Below are positions 39,973-49,044 of a DNA stretch of 64,000 nucleotides, in pieces; position 1 is the first letter of the stretch, and each line of letters opens with the position of its first letter. The translations under genes were made by a program, and so were the position numbers. Under the pieces are notes generated by a model. The model had not been told where the DNA came from, made no database searches, and was given only the letters and a program-made list of their open reading frames with translations. This DNA is from Variovorax sp. TBS-050B. Its GTDB lineage: Bacteria > Pseudomonadota > Gammaproteobacteria > Burkholderiales > Burkholderiaceae_C. The DNA lies in the NCBI RefSeq assembly GCF_029893635.1, contig NZ_JARXYR010000002.1, positions 3,757,001 to 3,821,000 of the forward strand, in the 5' to 3' direction.

Positions 39973-40751
39973 TGGGCGCCGGCTCGGTCGCTGTGCGCCG
40001 CGAAGGCGCCGTCGCGTTCGTCACGCTGTCGAACGCCGGGCGTCTGAACGCGATGACCCGCGCCATGTGGCGCGAACTGCGTGCGGCCTTCGAGGAGGCC
40101 GGCCGGCCCACCGGCACCGATCTGCGCTGCGTGGTGGTGGGCGGAGAGGGCGGCGCGTTCTGCGCGGGCGGCGACATCTCCGAATACCCCGCGTTCCGCT
40201 TCGAAGAAGCCAGCCTGCGTGAATTCCACGAGAACGAGGTCTGGGCGGCGCTGCAGGCGATGCTCGATTGCCCGGTGCCCGTCGTCGCGCGCATCGACGG
40301 CGCCTGCATGGGCGCGGGCCTCGAGATCGCGAGCTGCTGCGACATCCGGCTGGCGGGCGGTTCCGCGAAGTTCGGCGCGCCGATCGCCAAGCTCGGCTTT
40401 CCCATGGCACCGCGCGAGGCCGCGCTGGTGCACGGCGCGATCGGCGACGTGCTGGCGCGCGACATGCTTCTGGCCGCCGGGGTGCATGGTGCCCAGCGGC
40501 TCTACGAGGCCGGCTTCCTGCTGCAGGTGCTGCCCGACGACACGCTGCATGCCGCCGCGCAGGCGCACGCCGTGCGCATCGCCGCGCTCGCGCCCCAGGC
40601 CGCGCGCATGCACAAGCGCACCTTCGCGATGCTCAGGGCCGCAGCGCCTGCGATGCCCGCGCTGCTCGCCACCGCCTACGACTATGCCGATTCCGCCGAG
40701 CACCGCGAGGGCATCGATGCCTTCCTTGCCAAGCGCACCCCGAATTTCTGA
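39972..40751 (+). CDS. Enoyl-CoA hydratase/isomerase family protein
   Basis: 259 residues of the crotonase fold. The oxyanion-hole motifs are in GEGGAFCAGGDISEYP (about 57-72) and RIDGACMGAGLEIASCCDIRLA (about 109-130). The hydratase Glu pair is not clearly conserved: the second position reads FPMAPREAALV, so hydration of a simple enoyl-CoA is not assured. It could hydrolyse or decarboxylate a CoA ester. ATG 39972 overlaps the stop codon of the receptor gene, and malonyl-CoA synthetase begins 11 bases after its end. Its role in a malonate operon is not obvious. Confidence 0.85.
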   Translation: MGAGSVAVRREGAVAFVTLSNAGRLNAMTRAMWRELRAAFEEAGRPTGTDLRCVVVGGEGGAFCAGGDISEYPAFRFEEASLREFHENEVWAALQAMLDCPVPVVARIDGACMGAGLEIASCCDIRLAGGSAKFGAPIAKLGFPMAPREAALVHGAIGDVLARDMLLAAGVHGAQRLYEAGFLLQVLPDDTLHAAAQAHAVRIAALAPQAARMHKRTFAMLRAAAPAMPALLATAYDYADSAEHREGIDAFLAKRTPNF

Positions 40752-40762
40752 AGTACTGCCCA

Positions 40763-42298
40763 ATGAAGACGAAAGCCAACCCCAACCTGTTCGCCGCCCT
40801 GCGCGCGGCCTTTCCCGCAGACCTCGACAGCATCGCGGTGGAAACCGACAGCGGCCTGTTCTATTCCTGGCGCGACATCGACCGCGCCAGCGCGATGATC
40901 GCGAACCTGCTCGACGCGCTGGGCCTGGAGGAGGGCGCCCGGATTGCGGTGCAGGTCGAGAAATCGGTCGAGGCGATGATCCTGTACCTCGCCACGCTGC
41001 GCGCCGGCTATGTGTTCCTGCCGCTCAACACCGCCTACCAGAGCGCCGAGATCGAATACTTCGTCGGCAACGCCGAACCGGCCGTGGTCGTGTGCACCAG
41101 CCGCAACGCCGCCTGGGTCGGTCCCATCGCGAATGCCGCCGGCACGCGCCACGTGTTCACGCTCGACGACGACCGCACCGGCACGCTGCTCGAAGTCGCC
41201 GCGCAGTGCAGCGACGTGCACACGGTGGCCCACAAGAATCCCGACGACCTGGCCGCGATCCTCTACACCAGCGGAACCACCGGCCGCAGCAAGGGCGCGA
41301 TGCTCACGCACGGCAACCTGCTCTCGAACGCCGAGGTGCTCAAGGACTACTGGGGCTGGACCGATGGCGACGTGCTGATCCACGCGCTGCCGATCTTCCA
41401 TGTGCACGGGCTCTTCGTTGCATTGCACGGCGCGCTGCTCAACGGCAGCAAGATCATCTGGCTCGCGAAGTTCGACCCCCGTCGCGTGGTCGAGAAGCTG
41501 GCGGAGGCGACCGTGTTCATGGGCGTGCCCACGCTCTACGTGCGGCTGCTCGCCGAGCCCGGGCTCACGCGCGAAGCGGTGCGCAACATGCGGCTCTTCG
41601 TCGCAGGCTCCGCGCCGCTCCTGATCGAGACCTTCGACGAGTGGCGCGAACGCACGGGCCATACCATCCTCGAGCGCTATGGCATGAGCGAGACCGTCAT
41701 GCTCACCTCCAACCCCTACAGCCCCGCGCAGGGCGAGCGGCGCGGCGGCACCGTCGGCTTCGCGCTGCCCGGCGTGCAGCTGCGCGTGCGCGACGACGCG
41801 GGACGCGAGTGCCTGACCGACGAGATCGGCAACATCGAGGTCAGCGGGCCCAACGTGTTCGCGGGCTACTGGCGCATGCCCGAAAAGACGAAGGAAGAGT
41901 TCACCGCCGACGGCTTCTTCAAGACTGGCGACGTCGGCAAGATCGACGGCCGCGGCTACATCACCATCGTCGGCCGCAGCAAGGACCTGATCATCAGCGG
42001 CGGCTACAACGTGTACCCCGCCGAGATCGAGGGCTACATCAACGAACTGCCCGGCGTGGCCGAGAGTGCAGTCGTCGGCGTGCCGCACCCCGACTTCGGC
42101 GAGGTCGGCGTGGCGATCGTCATCCCCAAGCCGGGCGCCGCGCTCGACGCGGACGCCATCATCGCGGAACTGAAATCCAGGCTCGCGAACTTCAAGATCC
42201 CGAAGCGCTGTTTCATCGTGAATGAACTGCCGCGCAATGCGATGGGGAAGGTGCAAAAGGCGTTGCTGCGGGAGCAGCACAAATCACTGTTTGCTTGA
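40763..42298 (+). CDS. matB: Malonyl-CoA synthetase
   Basis: AMP-forming ligase that makes malonyl-CoA from malonate, ATP and CoA; 511 residues. The adenylation motif is ILYTSGTTGRSKGAML (about 167-182). Further motifs are ERYGMSETVMLTSNPY, GFFKTGDVGKIDGRGYI and the C-terminal Lys in PRNAMGKVQK (about 491). The wording RHVFTLDDDRTGTLL is shared with MatB enzymes. ATG 40763 is 11 bases after the previous stop. It is last in the cluster and is followed by a 186-base AT-richer gap with short TCTTG/CAAGA palindromes. Confidence 0.94.
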   Translation: MKTKANPNLFAALRAAFPADLDSIAVETDSGLFYSWRDIDRASAMIANLLDALGLEEGARIAVQVEKSVEAMILYLATLRAGYVFLPLNTAYQSAEIEYFVGNAEPAVVVCTSRNAAWVGPIANAAGTRHVFTLDDDRTGTLLEVAAQCSDVHTVAHKNPDDLAAILYTSGTTGRSKGAMLTHGNLLSNAEVLKDYWGWTDGDVLIHALPIFHVHGLFVALHGALLNGSKIIWLAKFDPRRVVEKLAEATVFMGVPTLYVRLLAEPGLTREAVRNMRLFVAGSAPLLIETFDEWRERTGHTILERYGMSETVMLTSNPYSPAQGERRGGTVGFALPGVQLRVRDDAGRECLTDEIGNIEVSGPNVFAGYWRMPEKTKEEFTADGFFKTGDVGKIDGRGYITIVGRSKDLIISGGYNVYPAEIEGYINELPGVAESAVVGVPHPDFGEVGVAIVIPKPGAALDADAIIAELKSRLANFKIPKRCFIVNELPRNAMGKVQKALLREQHKSLFA

Positions 42299-42484
42299 AA
42301 GCGGGTGCGGCGCCTATTGCGGGGTGAATTGAAGACTTGGAGGTGATTGTCAATTCTTGGCAAGAGTCTTGAGATTCATTTTGACCGCCTTCTATTTTTC
42401 TTCTTTGATTCTGATTTGTGAATTTCGTGCGCTGCACGCGATTGTTTCAGAAAAGTGAACGCTTTAAAGCTGCCAGCTGATTCA

Positions 42485-43252
42485 TCATTTGACCAATGAT
42501 TTGATGGAGTCGGCCGGCTGTTTTTCCGGCACCTTCGGCATCTCCTGCAGAACGCCGGAGGCGGCCTCGCCGATCGGGCGCACCGTATCGTCCACCGCCT
42601 TCGGCTCGAGTTCCTTCAGCGATTCATTGGCGTACTGCACCGGTCGATCGCCGGTTTCCAGGTCGGTCATGACGATGGCGTTCTTCTGCAGGTCGATCAT
42701 GAGCTTGGCCTTGTGGGAAGGCATGACCAGGCGGTACCAGCTCTTTTCCGCGGCCGGCTGCATCTTGTGGACCACGCGCCAGGTCGCATTCGGAAGATCG
42801 CGGTAGCCCGCGAAGACGCCGATCGCCGTGGTTTCGGGGTTTGACTTCCTCGTGATCTTGCGCGTTTCGCCGGGCCGGATGATGAACTGGTCGACCGCCA
42901 GCAGGTCGGCCCCGAGCGCCGCCTTGTCTGTTTTTTGCAGGGCAAAGAAGTCGGCTTCCTGGAAGGCGACCTCCGACTTCAGTTCGTAGACCCGCAGCAG
43001 CATCGGGTTGCCGCGCCCCTTGATGTCGACGTTCAGGTCGGCCCCAGCCTTGATCGCGATGTCGAGCTTGGCCGGCTCCTTTTGCGGTGGAGCGTCGCCG
43101 CCCCCGCTCAACACGCTGCATCCGCTCAGTGCCAGCGGAAGCAGCGCGGCCAGCTGCCATGGCTTGGCAGGATGTCTCTCTTTCCGATGCTTCGCGGTCC
43201 GGGCCAACGGCCCCTGGTTTGACCGTGCTGGCACGGCGAATGGCTCTGGCAT
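42485..43252 (-). CDS. tssJ: T6SS outer-membrane lipoprotein TssJ
   Basis: 255 residues. A lipoprotein signal with an unusually long, basic n-region ends in PLALSGC. The mature part has the transthyretin-like fold of TssJ: KLDIAIKAGADLNVDIKGRGNPMLLRVYELK, then FQEADFFAL and QFIIRPGETRKITRK. TssJ anchors TssM to the outer membrane. The C-terminal tail (about 185-255) is longer than usual and Pro/Lys/Glu-rich. ATG 43252 is favoured because GGGAG lies six bases upstream; ATGs at 43264 and 43267 are possible. It is the only T6SS gene on the minus strand here and is divergent from clpV. Confidence 0.88.
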   Translation of the reverse strand: MPEPFAVPARSNQGPLARTAKHRKERHPAKPWQLAALLPLALSGCSVLSGGGDAPPQKEPAKLDIAIKAGADLNVDIKGRGNPMLLRVYELKSEVAFQEADFFALQKTDKAALGADLLAVDQFIIRPGETRKITRKSNPETTAIGVFAGYRDLPNATWRVVHKMQPAAEKSWYRLVMPSHKAKLMIDLQKNAIVMTDLETGDRPVQYANESLKELEPKAVDDTVRPIGEAASGVLQEMPKVPEKQPADSIKSLVK

Positions 43253-43519
43253 GGAACTCCCCATCAATGATTGTGCGTGACCCGGACGAGATTAAGCGTT
43301 TGCGCCACGGGCGCGGGCTTTGGAATTCGCCGAAGCCGGAATCTCGAAAAATTAACGTGCGGTTTGAGAACTAGTTGGCGTGCCATTTATCGCGGCAGTT
43401 CGAGAATACGCGTCGTTCATAAAGCTTCGAGAAGAAGTAAGAAATGAGGGATGCGTGTTGAGCGAACCGACAAAAGGTCTCATCGGGCCAGTGTGCAATG
43501 CAATGCCCCGGTGCGCTCC

Positions 43520-46168
43520 ATGAGCTTTTCGCGCCGCGCCTTGTTCGGCAAGCTCAATCTGACGCTGTTCCGGGCCCTCGAATCCGCCACCGCGTTTGCC
43601 AAGCTGCGTGGCAATTCCTATGTGGAGCTGGTGCACTGGTTGCATCAGCTCTGGCAGCTGAACGACAGCGACCTGCACCGCATCTGCCGCCATGTCGGCA
43701 TCGACCCCGGGAGCCTCGGGCGCGATTTCACCGTTGCCTTGGGCGCCTTGCCGGCCGGCGCGACGTCCATCAATGATTTCTCGCGCCACATCGAACAGGC
43801 GGTGGAGCGCGCATGGGTGCTCGGGACCATCGGATTTGGCGGCAACAGCGTGCGTGGCGCTTGGCTGATGACCGCGGTGGCCGGCGATCCTGAACTGCGC
43901 CGCGTGCTGCTGGGCATCTCCACGCAGTTCCAGAAGCTTCCCGCCGACGGACTCGAGGCCGTGCTGCAGGCCATCGTCGCGGGTTCGGCCGAGGACGGCG
44001 AGGGGGCCCATGACGGCTCCGGTCTCGCCGCCGCGCTGCCCGGCGAGGGCAGTGGTGCCATGGGGGGGCAAACCGAAGACAGGTCCGCCCTGGCGCGGTA
44101 CTGCACCGACCTCACGGCCCTCGCGCGAAGCGGCGGCATCGACCCCGTCATCGGCCGCGCGCACGAGATCCGCACGATGGTCGACATTCTGCTGCGCAGG
44201 CGCCAGAACAACCCGCTGCTCACCGGCGAAGCCGGCGTCGGCAAGACGGCGGTGGTCGAAGGTCTGGCCTGCGCCATTGCGCGGGGCGAAGTTCCGCCGG
44301 CGCTCCGCGAGGTCCGGTTGCTGAGTTTGGACGTCGGCGCGCTGCTGGCCGGCGCCAGCATGCGCGGCGAGTTCGAATCCCGCCTCAAGGCGCTGCTCGA
44401 AGAGGCAGCAAAGTCTCCGCAGCCGGTCATTCTGTTCGTGGACGAGGTCCACACCCTGGTCGGTGCGGGCGGGCAGGCGGGCACCGGCGACGCCGCCAAT
44501 CTGTTGAAGCCGGCGCTGGCACGCGGCACGCTCCGGACCGTGGGGGCCACCACCTGGAGCGAATACAAGAAGCACATCGAAAAGGATCCGGCGCTGACCC
44601 GCCGCTTCCAGGTGCTGCAGGTGCTCGAGCCGCAGGAACTGTCGGCGATCGAGATGGTGCGCGGCCTCGTGGCCACCTTCAAGGCGCACCACGGCGTCAC
44701 GGTGCTCGACGAGGCGGTGCGCGCCGCGGTGGTGCTGTCGCACCGCTACATTCCGGCGCGGCAACTGCCTGACAAGGCCATCAGCCTGCTCGACACCGCA
44801 TGCGCGCGGGTGGCCATGTCGCTGCATGCGCCGCCGTCGCCGGTCGCCCATGCTCGCCAGCGCGTCGCCGGGCTGAACACCGAACTGGCGCTGCTCGGAG
44901 AAGAGGGCGCCGTGACGCAGGGCAGCCACGCGCGCGCTCTGCGTCTGATTGCGGCAAGAGACGCGCTGGTCATCGCGACGCGCGAGCAGGCGGAACAGGA
45001 ACGCCGCTGGGAAGAGGAACTGGCACTGGTCCGGCAGATCCTGACGCTGCGCGAGCAACGGGCTTCTGCTGCCGAGTCCGCTTCGGACCTTGCTGCGCTG
45101 GAGCGGCAGCTGATCGCCCGTCAGCAGGAGGCCCCGCTGGTCTTCCCGCAGGTCGACGAATCGGTGGTGGCGGCGATCGTGGCGGACTGGACCGGCATCC
45201 CGGTGGGCCGGATGGTGCGCGACGAGGTCGCCGCGGTGTTCGAACTCCAGCGCACGCTGGAGCGCCGCGTCATCGGACAACGCGAGGCCCTCGCGGCCAT
45301 CACCGAGCGGGTGCAGACCGCCCGGGCACAGCTCACCGACCCCGGCAAGCCCGTGGGTGTCTTTCTGCTCGTCGGTCCTTCCGGCGTCGGCAAGACCGAG
45401 ACCGCATTGGCACTGGCCGAGGCCATGTACGGCGGCGAGCAGAACCTGATCACCATCAACATGAGCGAGTTCCAGGAGCCGCACACCGTGTCGACCCTCA
45501 AGGGCTCGCCACCGGGTTATGTGGGCTACGGCGAAGGCGGCGTGCTGACCGAGGCCGTGCGCCGCAAACCCTACAGCGTGGTCCTGCTCGATGAGGTCGA
45601 AAAGGCGCACTCCGACGTTCACGAGATCTTCTACCAGGTGTTCGACAAGGGCTGGATGGAAGACGGCGAAGGGCGCCGCATCGACTTCCGCAACACCATC
45701 ATTCTGCTGACCAGCAACACCGGTTCCGAGCTGATCGCTTCGCTTTGCGAAGACCCGGCACTGATTCCCGGCGTCGCGGCGCTGCGCGAAACGCTGCAGC
45801 CCGTGCTGCGCCAGGTGTTCCCGGCCGCCTTCCTCGGGCGCCTGTCGGTGGTGCCGTACCTGCCGCTCGCCGAAGCCTCGCTCGACCGCATCGTCTCCCT
45901 GCACCTCGAGCGCGTGGCCATGCGGATGCGCGAACTGCACGGCATCGGCCTGAGCTACTCGCCCGCCCTCGTGGCACATGTCATTGCAAACGGCGGCACG
46001 CACGAAACGGGGGCTCGGCGCCTGATCGGATTCATCGAGCAGCACCTGCTGCCCGTGTTGTCGCGGCAGTGGCTCGACGCATTGCAGTGCCAACGCACCA
46101 TCGCACGCATCGAAGTCGGCGTCGACCCCGAAAAGAGCGAAATCGCATGCCACACCGAGTACGCGTGA
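43520..46168 (+). CDS. clpV: T6SS sheath-recycling ATPase ClpV (TssH)
   Basis: 882-residue double AAA+ ATPase that disassembles the contracted TssB/TssC sheath. The N domain (about 1-160) has the ClpV-specific FGKLNLTLFRALESATAFAKLRGNSYVELVHWL that binds TssC. Walker A motifs are GEAGVGKT (about 240) and GPSGVGKT (about 621), with Walker B VILFVDEVHTLVG and VLLDEVEKAH. A coiled M-domain lies between. The start ATG 43520 gives MSFSRRALFGKLN; a reading from 43451 adds no conserved sequence. It is first of the plus-strand T6SS genes. Confidence 0.95.
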   Translation: MSFSRRALFGKLNLTLFRALESATAFAKLRGNSYVELVHWLHQLWQLNDSDLHRICRHVGIDPGSLGRDFTVALGALPAGATSINDFSRHIEQAVERAWVLGTIGFGGNSVRGAWLMTAVAGDPELRRVLLGISTQFQKLPADGLEAVLQAIVAGSAEDGEGAHDGSGLAAALPGEGSGAMGGQTEDRSALARYCTDLTALARSGGIDPVIGRAHEIRTMVDILLRRRQNNPLLTGEAGVGKTAVVEGLACAIARGEVPPALREVRLLSLDVGALLAGASMRGEFESRLKALLEEAAKSPQPVILFVDEVHTLVGAGGQAGTGDAANLLKPALARGTLRTVGATTWSEYKKHIEKDPALTRRFQVLQVLEPQELSAIEMVRGLVATFKAHHGVTVLDEAVRAAVVLSHRYIPARQLPDKAISLLDTACARVAMSLHAPPSPVAHARQRVAGLNTELALLGEEGAVTQGSHARALRLIAARDALVIATREQAEQERRWEEELALVRQILTLREQRASAAESASDLAALERQLIARQQEAPLVFPQVDESVVAAIVADWTGIPVGRMVRDEVAAVFELQRTLERRVIGQREALAAITERVQTARAQLTDPGKPVGVFLLVGPSGVGKTETALALAEAMYGGEQNLITINMSEFQEPHTVSTLKGSPPGYVGYGEGGVLTEAVRRKPYSVVLLDEVEKAHSDVHEIFYQVFDKGWMEDGEGRRIDFRNTIILLTSNTGSELIASLCEDPALIPGVAALRETLQPVLRQVFPAAFLGRLSVVPYLPLAEASLDRIVSLHLERVAMRMRELHGIGLSYSPALVAHVIANGGTHETGARRLIGFIEQHLLPVLSRQWLDALQCQRTIARIEVGVDPEKSEIACHTEYA

Positions 46169-46230
46169 CGTTCCCCGTCGAGGCTTGCGCCTCGGCCCTT
46201 TGAGTTCATTTGTTAAGTACGGGAGTTTTC

Positions 46231-46761
46231 ATGGCCATCAACAACAGCAGTCAGAAGTTCATCGCCCGCAATCGGGCACCGCGCGTACAGATCGAGTACG
46301 ACGTCGAAATCTATGGCTCGGAGAAGAAGATCGAGCTGCCCTTCGTGATGGGCGTGCTCGCCGATCTGTCGGGCAAGCCCGTCGAGCCGCTGCCTCCGGT
46401 GGGCGAGCGCAAGTTCCTCGACATCGACATCGATAACTTCGACGAGCGCATGAAGGCCATCCAGCCGCGCGTTGCGTTTTCGGTGCCGAACACGCTGTCG
46501 GGCGAGGGCCAGCTCATGGTCGACATCACTTTCGAGAGCATCGACGACTTCTCGCCCGCCGCGATCGCACGCAAGGTCGAGCCGCTTGCCCGCCTGCTCG
46601 AAGCGCGCACGCAACTGGCGAATCTCCAGACCTACATGGACGGCAAGGCCGGTGCCGAGAGCCTGGTCAACAAGCTTCTGCAGGATCCGGCGCTCATGAA
46701 GTCGTTGGCGGCCAGCCCGAAGCCGCAATCCGCCGCTGCGGACGGCGCCACCGTCGCCTGA
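46231..46761 (+). CDS. tssB: T6SS contractile sheath small subunit TssB
   Basis: 176 residues. Together with TssC it forms the sheath around the Hcp tube. Family wording is QKFIARNRAPRVQIEYDVE, KKIELPFVMGVLADLSG, FLDIDIDNFDERMKAIQPRVAF, LLEARTQLANLQTYMDGK. ATG 46231 follows GGGAG and gives MAINNSSQKF. tssC starts 34 bases after its stop. Confidence 0.97.
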   Translation: MAINNSSQKFIARNRAPRVQIEYDVEIYGSEKKIELPFVMGVLADLSGKPVEPLPPVGERKFLDIDIDNFDERMKAIQPRVAFSVPNTLSGEGQLMVDITFESIDDFSPAAIARKVEPLARLLEARTQLANLQTYMDGKAGAESLVNKLLQDPALMKSLAASPKPQSAAADGATVA

Positions 46762-46795
46762 GGGCGGCACACCCACTCATCTCAAGGACCTGCAC

Positions 46796-48292
46796 ATGAC
46801 ACCCCACAGCACGGAAACCTCGGCAGCCGCCATCCAGTACATCGATGCGGGCGACTTCTCCTCGCTGCTCGACAAGGAGTTCAAGCCCAAGACCGACGAA
46901 GCCCGCGGTGCGGTCGAAGCGGCCGTGCGCACGCTCGCCGAACAGGCGCTCGTGAACGCCGCCACCATGACCGACGACGCCTACAGCAGCATCGAAGCGA
47001 TCATCGCGGAGATCGACCGCAAGCTGTCGGAGCAGATCAACCTCGTGCTCCACAAGGAGGACTTCCAGAAGGTCGAAGCGGCCTGGCGCGGCATGCACCA
47101 CCTCGTCTATAACACGGAGACCGACGAGAAGCTCAAGATCCGCTTCATGGACATCTCCAAGGACGAGATGCGCCGCACCATGCGCCGGCACAAGGGCATT
47201 GCCTGGGACCAGAGCCCGATCTTCAAGCGCGTCTACGAAGAGGAGTACGGCCAGCTGGGAGGTGAGCCCTACGGCTGCCTCGTGGCCGATTATTTCTTCG
47301 ATCACACGCCGGCCGACGTCGAGCTTCTCGGCGCCATCGCGAAGATCGCCGCCGCCTCGCACGCGCCGTTCATCGCGGCCGCGGGACCTTCGCTGATGGG
47401 CATGGAGTCGTGGCAGGAGCTCGCCAATCCGCGCGATCTTGCGAAGATCACGTCGAACCTCGAGCACGCGCCGTGGAACTCGCTGCGCAACACCGAGGAC
47501 TCGCGCTACGTCGGTCTCGCAATGCCGCGCTTTCTGGCGCGCCTTCCCTACGGCGTGAAGACCAACCCCGTGGACGAGTTCGACTTCGAGGAGGAGACCG
47601 ACGGCGCCGATCACAGGAACTATGTCTGGAACAACGCGGCCTATGCCATGGCCGTGAACATCAACCGCAGCTTCAAGCTCCACGGCTGGTGCACCATGAT
47701 CCGCGGGGTCGAATCGGGCGGGACCGTCGAGAACCTGCCATGTCACACCTTCCCGACGGACGATGGCGGCTTCGACATGAAGTGCCCCACTGAGATCGCC
47801 ATCTCCGACCGCCGCGAAGCCGAGCTCGCCAAGGCCGGCCTGATTCCGCTGGTGCATCGCAAGAACACGGACCATGCGGCGTTCATCGGCGCGCAGTCGC
47901 TGCAGAAGCCGCAGGAGTACATGGATCCGGACGCCACGGCCAATGCCAATCTTTCGGCGCGTCTGCCGTATCTCTTCGCCAGCACGCGCTTCGCGCACTA
48001 CCTCAAATGCATCGTGCGCGACAAGATCGGCTCGTTCAAGGAACGTGACGACATGCAGCGCTGGCTCAACGAATGGATCATGCATTACGTCGATGCCGAT
48101 CCGGCCAATTCGTCGCAGGAGACCAAGGCGAAGCGTCCGCTCGCCGCGGCCGAGGTGGTGGTCGAGGACATCGAAGGCAACCCCGGCTTCTACAGCGCCA
48201 AGTTCTTCCTGCGTCCGCACTTCCAGCTCGAAGGACTGACGGTCTCGTTGCGCCTGGTCGCCAAGCTGCCTTCGCTCAAGGAAGCCGCGTAG
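46796..48292 (+). CDS. tssC: T6SS contractile sheath large subunit TssC
   Basis: 498 residues. Recognised by AWRGMHHLVYNTETDEKLKIRFMDISKDEM, SPIFKRVYEEEYGQLGGEPYGCLVADY and the C-terminal NPGFYSAKFFLRPHFQLEGLTVSLRLVAKLP. The N-terminal region (about 1-60) contains the helix expected to be bound by ClpV. Length and order (tssB–tssC–hcp) are standard. A 135-base gap separates it from hcp. Confidence 0.97.
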   Translation: MTPHSTETSAAAIQYIDAGDFSSLLDKEFKPKTDEARGAVEAAVRTLAEQALVNAATMTDDAYSSIEAIIAEIDRKLSEQINLVLHKEDFQKVEAAWRGMHHLVYNTETDEKLKIRFMDISKDEMRRTMRRHKGIAWDQSPIFKRVYEEEYGQLGGEPYGCLVADYFFDHTPADVELLGAIAKIAAASHAPFIAAAGPSLMGMESWQELANPRDLAKITSNLEHAPWNSLRNTEDSRYVGLAMPRFLARLPYGVKTNPVDEFDFEEETDGADHRNYVWNNAAYAMAVNINRSFKLHGWCTMIRGVESGGTVENLPCHTFPTDDGGFDMKCPTEIAISDRREAELAKAGLIPLVHRKNTDHAAFIGAQSLQKPQEYMDPDATANANLSARLPYLFASTRFAHYLKCIVRDKIGSFKERDDMQRWLNEWIMHYVDADPANSSQETKAKRPLAAAEVVVEDIEGNPGFYSAKFFLRPHFQLEGLTVSLRLVAKLPSLKEAA

Positions 48293-48427
48293 CGTTCGGC
48301 GCATCTTCGTTCCCTAGCCACCGAGGAAGCAGCGCGCAGACGCTGCCGATGGGTCTGGCGTGGTCGCCACCGCGCCCGCGCATCCGTTAAATCAGTTCAT
48401 CACATCAAAAGTTTTCAGGGAGTTTTC

Positions 48428-48913
48428 ATGTCTCAAGATATTTTTCTGAAGATCGCCGGGATCGAAGGCGAGTCGCTCGACGCAGCACACAAGAACGAGA
48501 TCGAGGTTCTCTCGTTCCACTGGAAGGCCTTGCAGGAGTCCACCATGCACGCCGGCTCCGGCGGCGGTGCGGGCAAGGCCACGGTCGAAGACCTGGAGTT
48601 CGAGCATTACGTGGACCGCGCAAGCCCGAATCTCATGAAGTACTGCCTGACCGGAAAGCACGTGGCGGAGGCCAAGCTGACGGTGCGCAAGGCGGGTGGC
48701 AACCCGCTCGAGTACCTGAAGTTCACGTTCACCGACGTGATCATCACCTACGTGGAGCCCTTCGGCGCGAACGCCGACGAACTGCGCGTGAAGGAGCGCG
48801 TGCGCCTCTCGTTCTCGAAGATCAAGCAGGAGTACGCGGTCCAGAACGCACAAGGCGGCAGCGGCGGCGCCGTCACCGCGGGCTACGACATCAAGGGCAA
48901 CAAGGAATCCTGA
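48428..48913 (+). CDS. hcp: T6SS tube protein Hcp (TssD)
   Basis: 161 residues. Hexameric rings stack to form the secreted inner tube. Family wording: DIFLKIAGIEGESLDAAHKNEIEVLSFHW, FEHYVDRASPNLMKYCLTGKH, and EYLKFTFTDVIITYVEPFG. CAGGGAG precedes ATG 48428. A 13-bp hairpin follows its stop, which may keep hcp mRNA abundant relative to the genes downstream. No extra C-terminal effector domain is fused. Confidence 0.97.
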   Translation: MSQDIFLKIAGIEGESLDAAHKNEIEVLSFHWKALQESTMHAGSGGGAGKATVEDLEFEHYVDRASPNLMKYCLTGKHVAEAKLTVRKAGGNPLEYLKFTFTDVIITYVEPFGANADELRVKERVRLSFSKIKQEYAVQNAQGGSGGAVTAGYDIKGNKES

Positions 48914-48956
48914 GCGAGCGATTCGCTCTTCGTCTTCCTCTTGTCTTTTCGGCTCC

Positions 48957-48988
48957 GGGCCGTCGCTCGCTCGATCGAGCGACGGCCC
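48957..48988 (+). terminator. Strong hairpin between hcp and tssK
   Basis: GGGCCGTCGCTCG (48957-48969) and CGAGCGACGGCCC (48976-48988) form a perfect 13-bp stem with a 6-base loop CTCGAT. No T-run follows, so it is more likely an mRNA-end stabiliser or partial terminator than a full stop. It would let Hcp be made in excess over TssK and later proteins. Confidence 0.65.
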
Positions 48989-49044
48989 GGGGCTGGCGCG
49001 CTTCGGTGCGCAGAGGCCGTTCGTCAGTCCCCGGAAATCTATAC

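Noticed and set aside
42354..42374. Overlapping TCTTG/CAAGA palindromes after matB
   Set aside because: The arms are only five bases long and no T-run or gene-related position supports a function.
43373..43393. A TTGGCGTG–TTTAT stretch before clpV that resembles a sigma-54 promoter
   Set aside because: The -24 half is fair, but the essential GC of the -12 element is missing (TTTAT in place of TTGCT).
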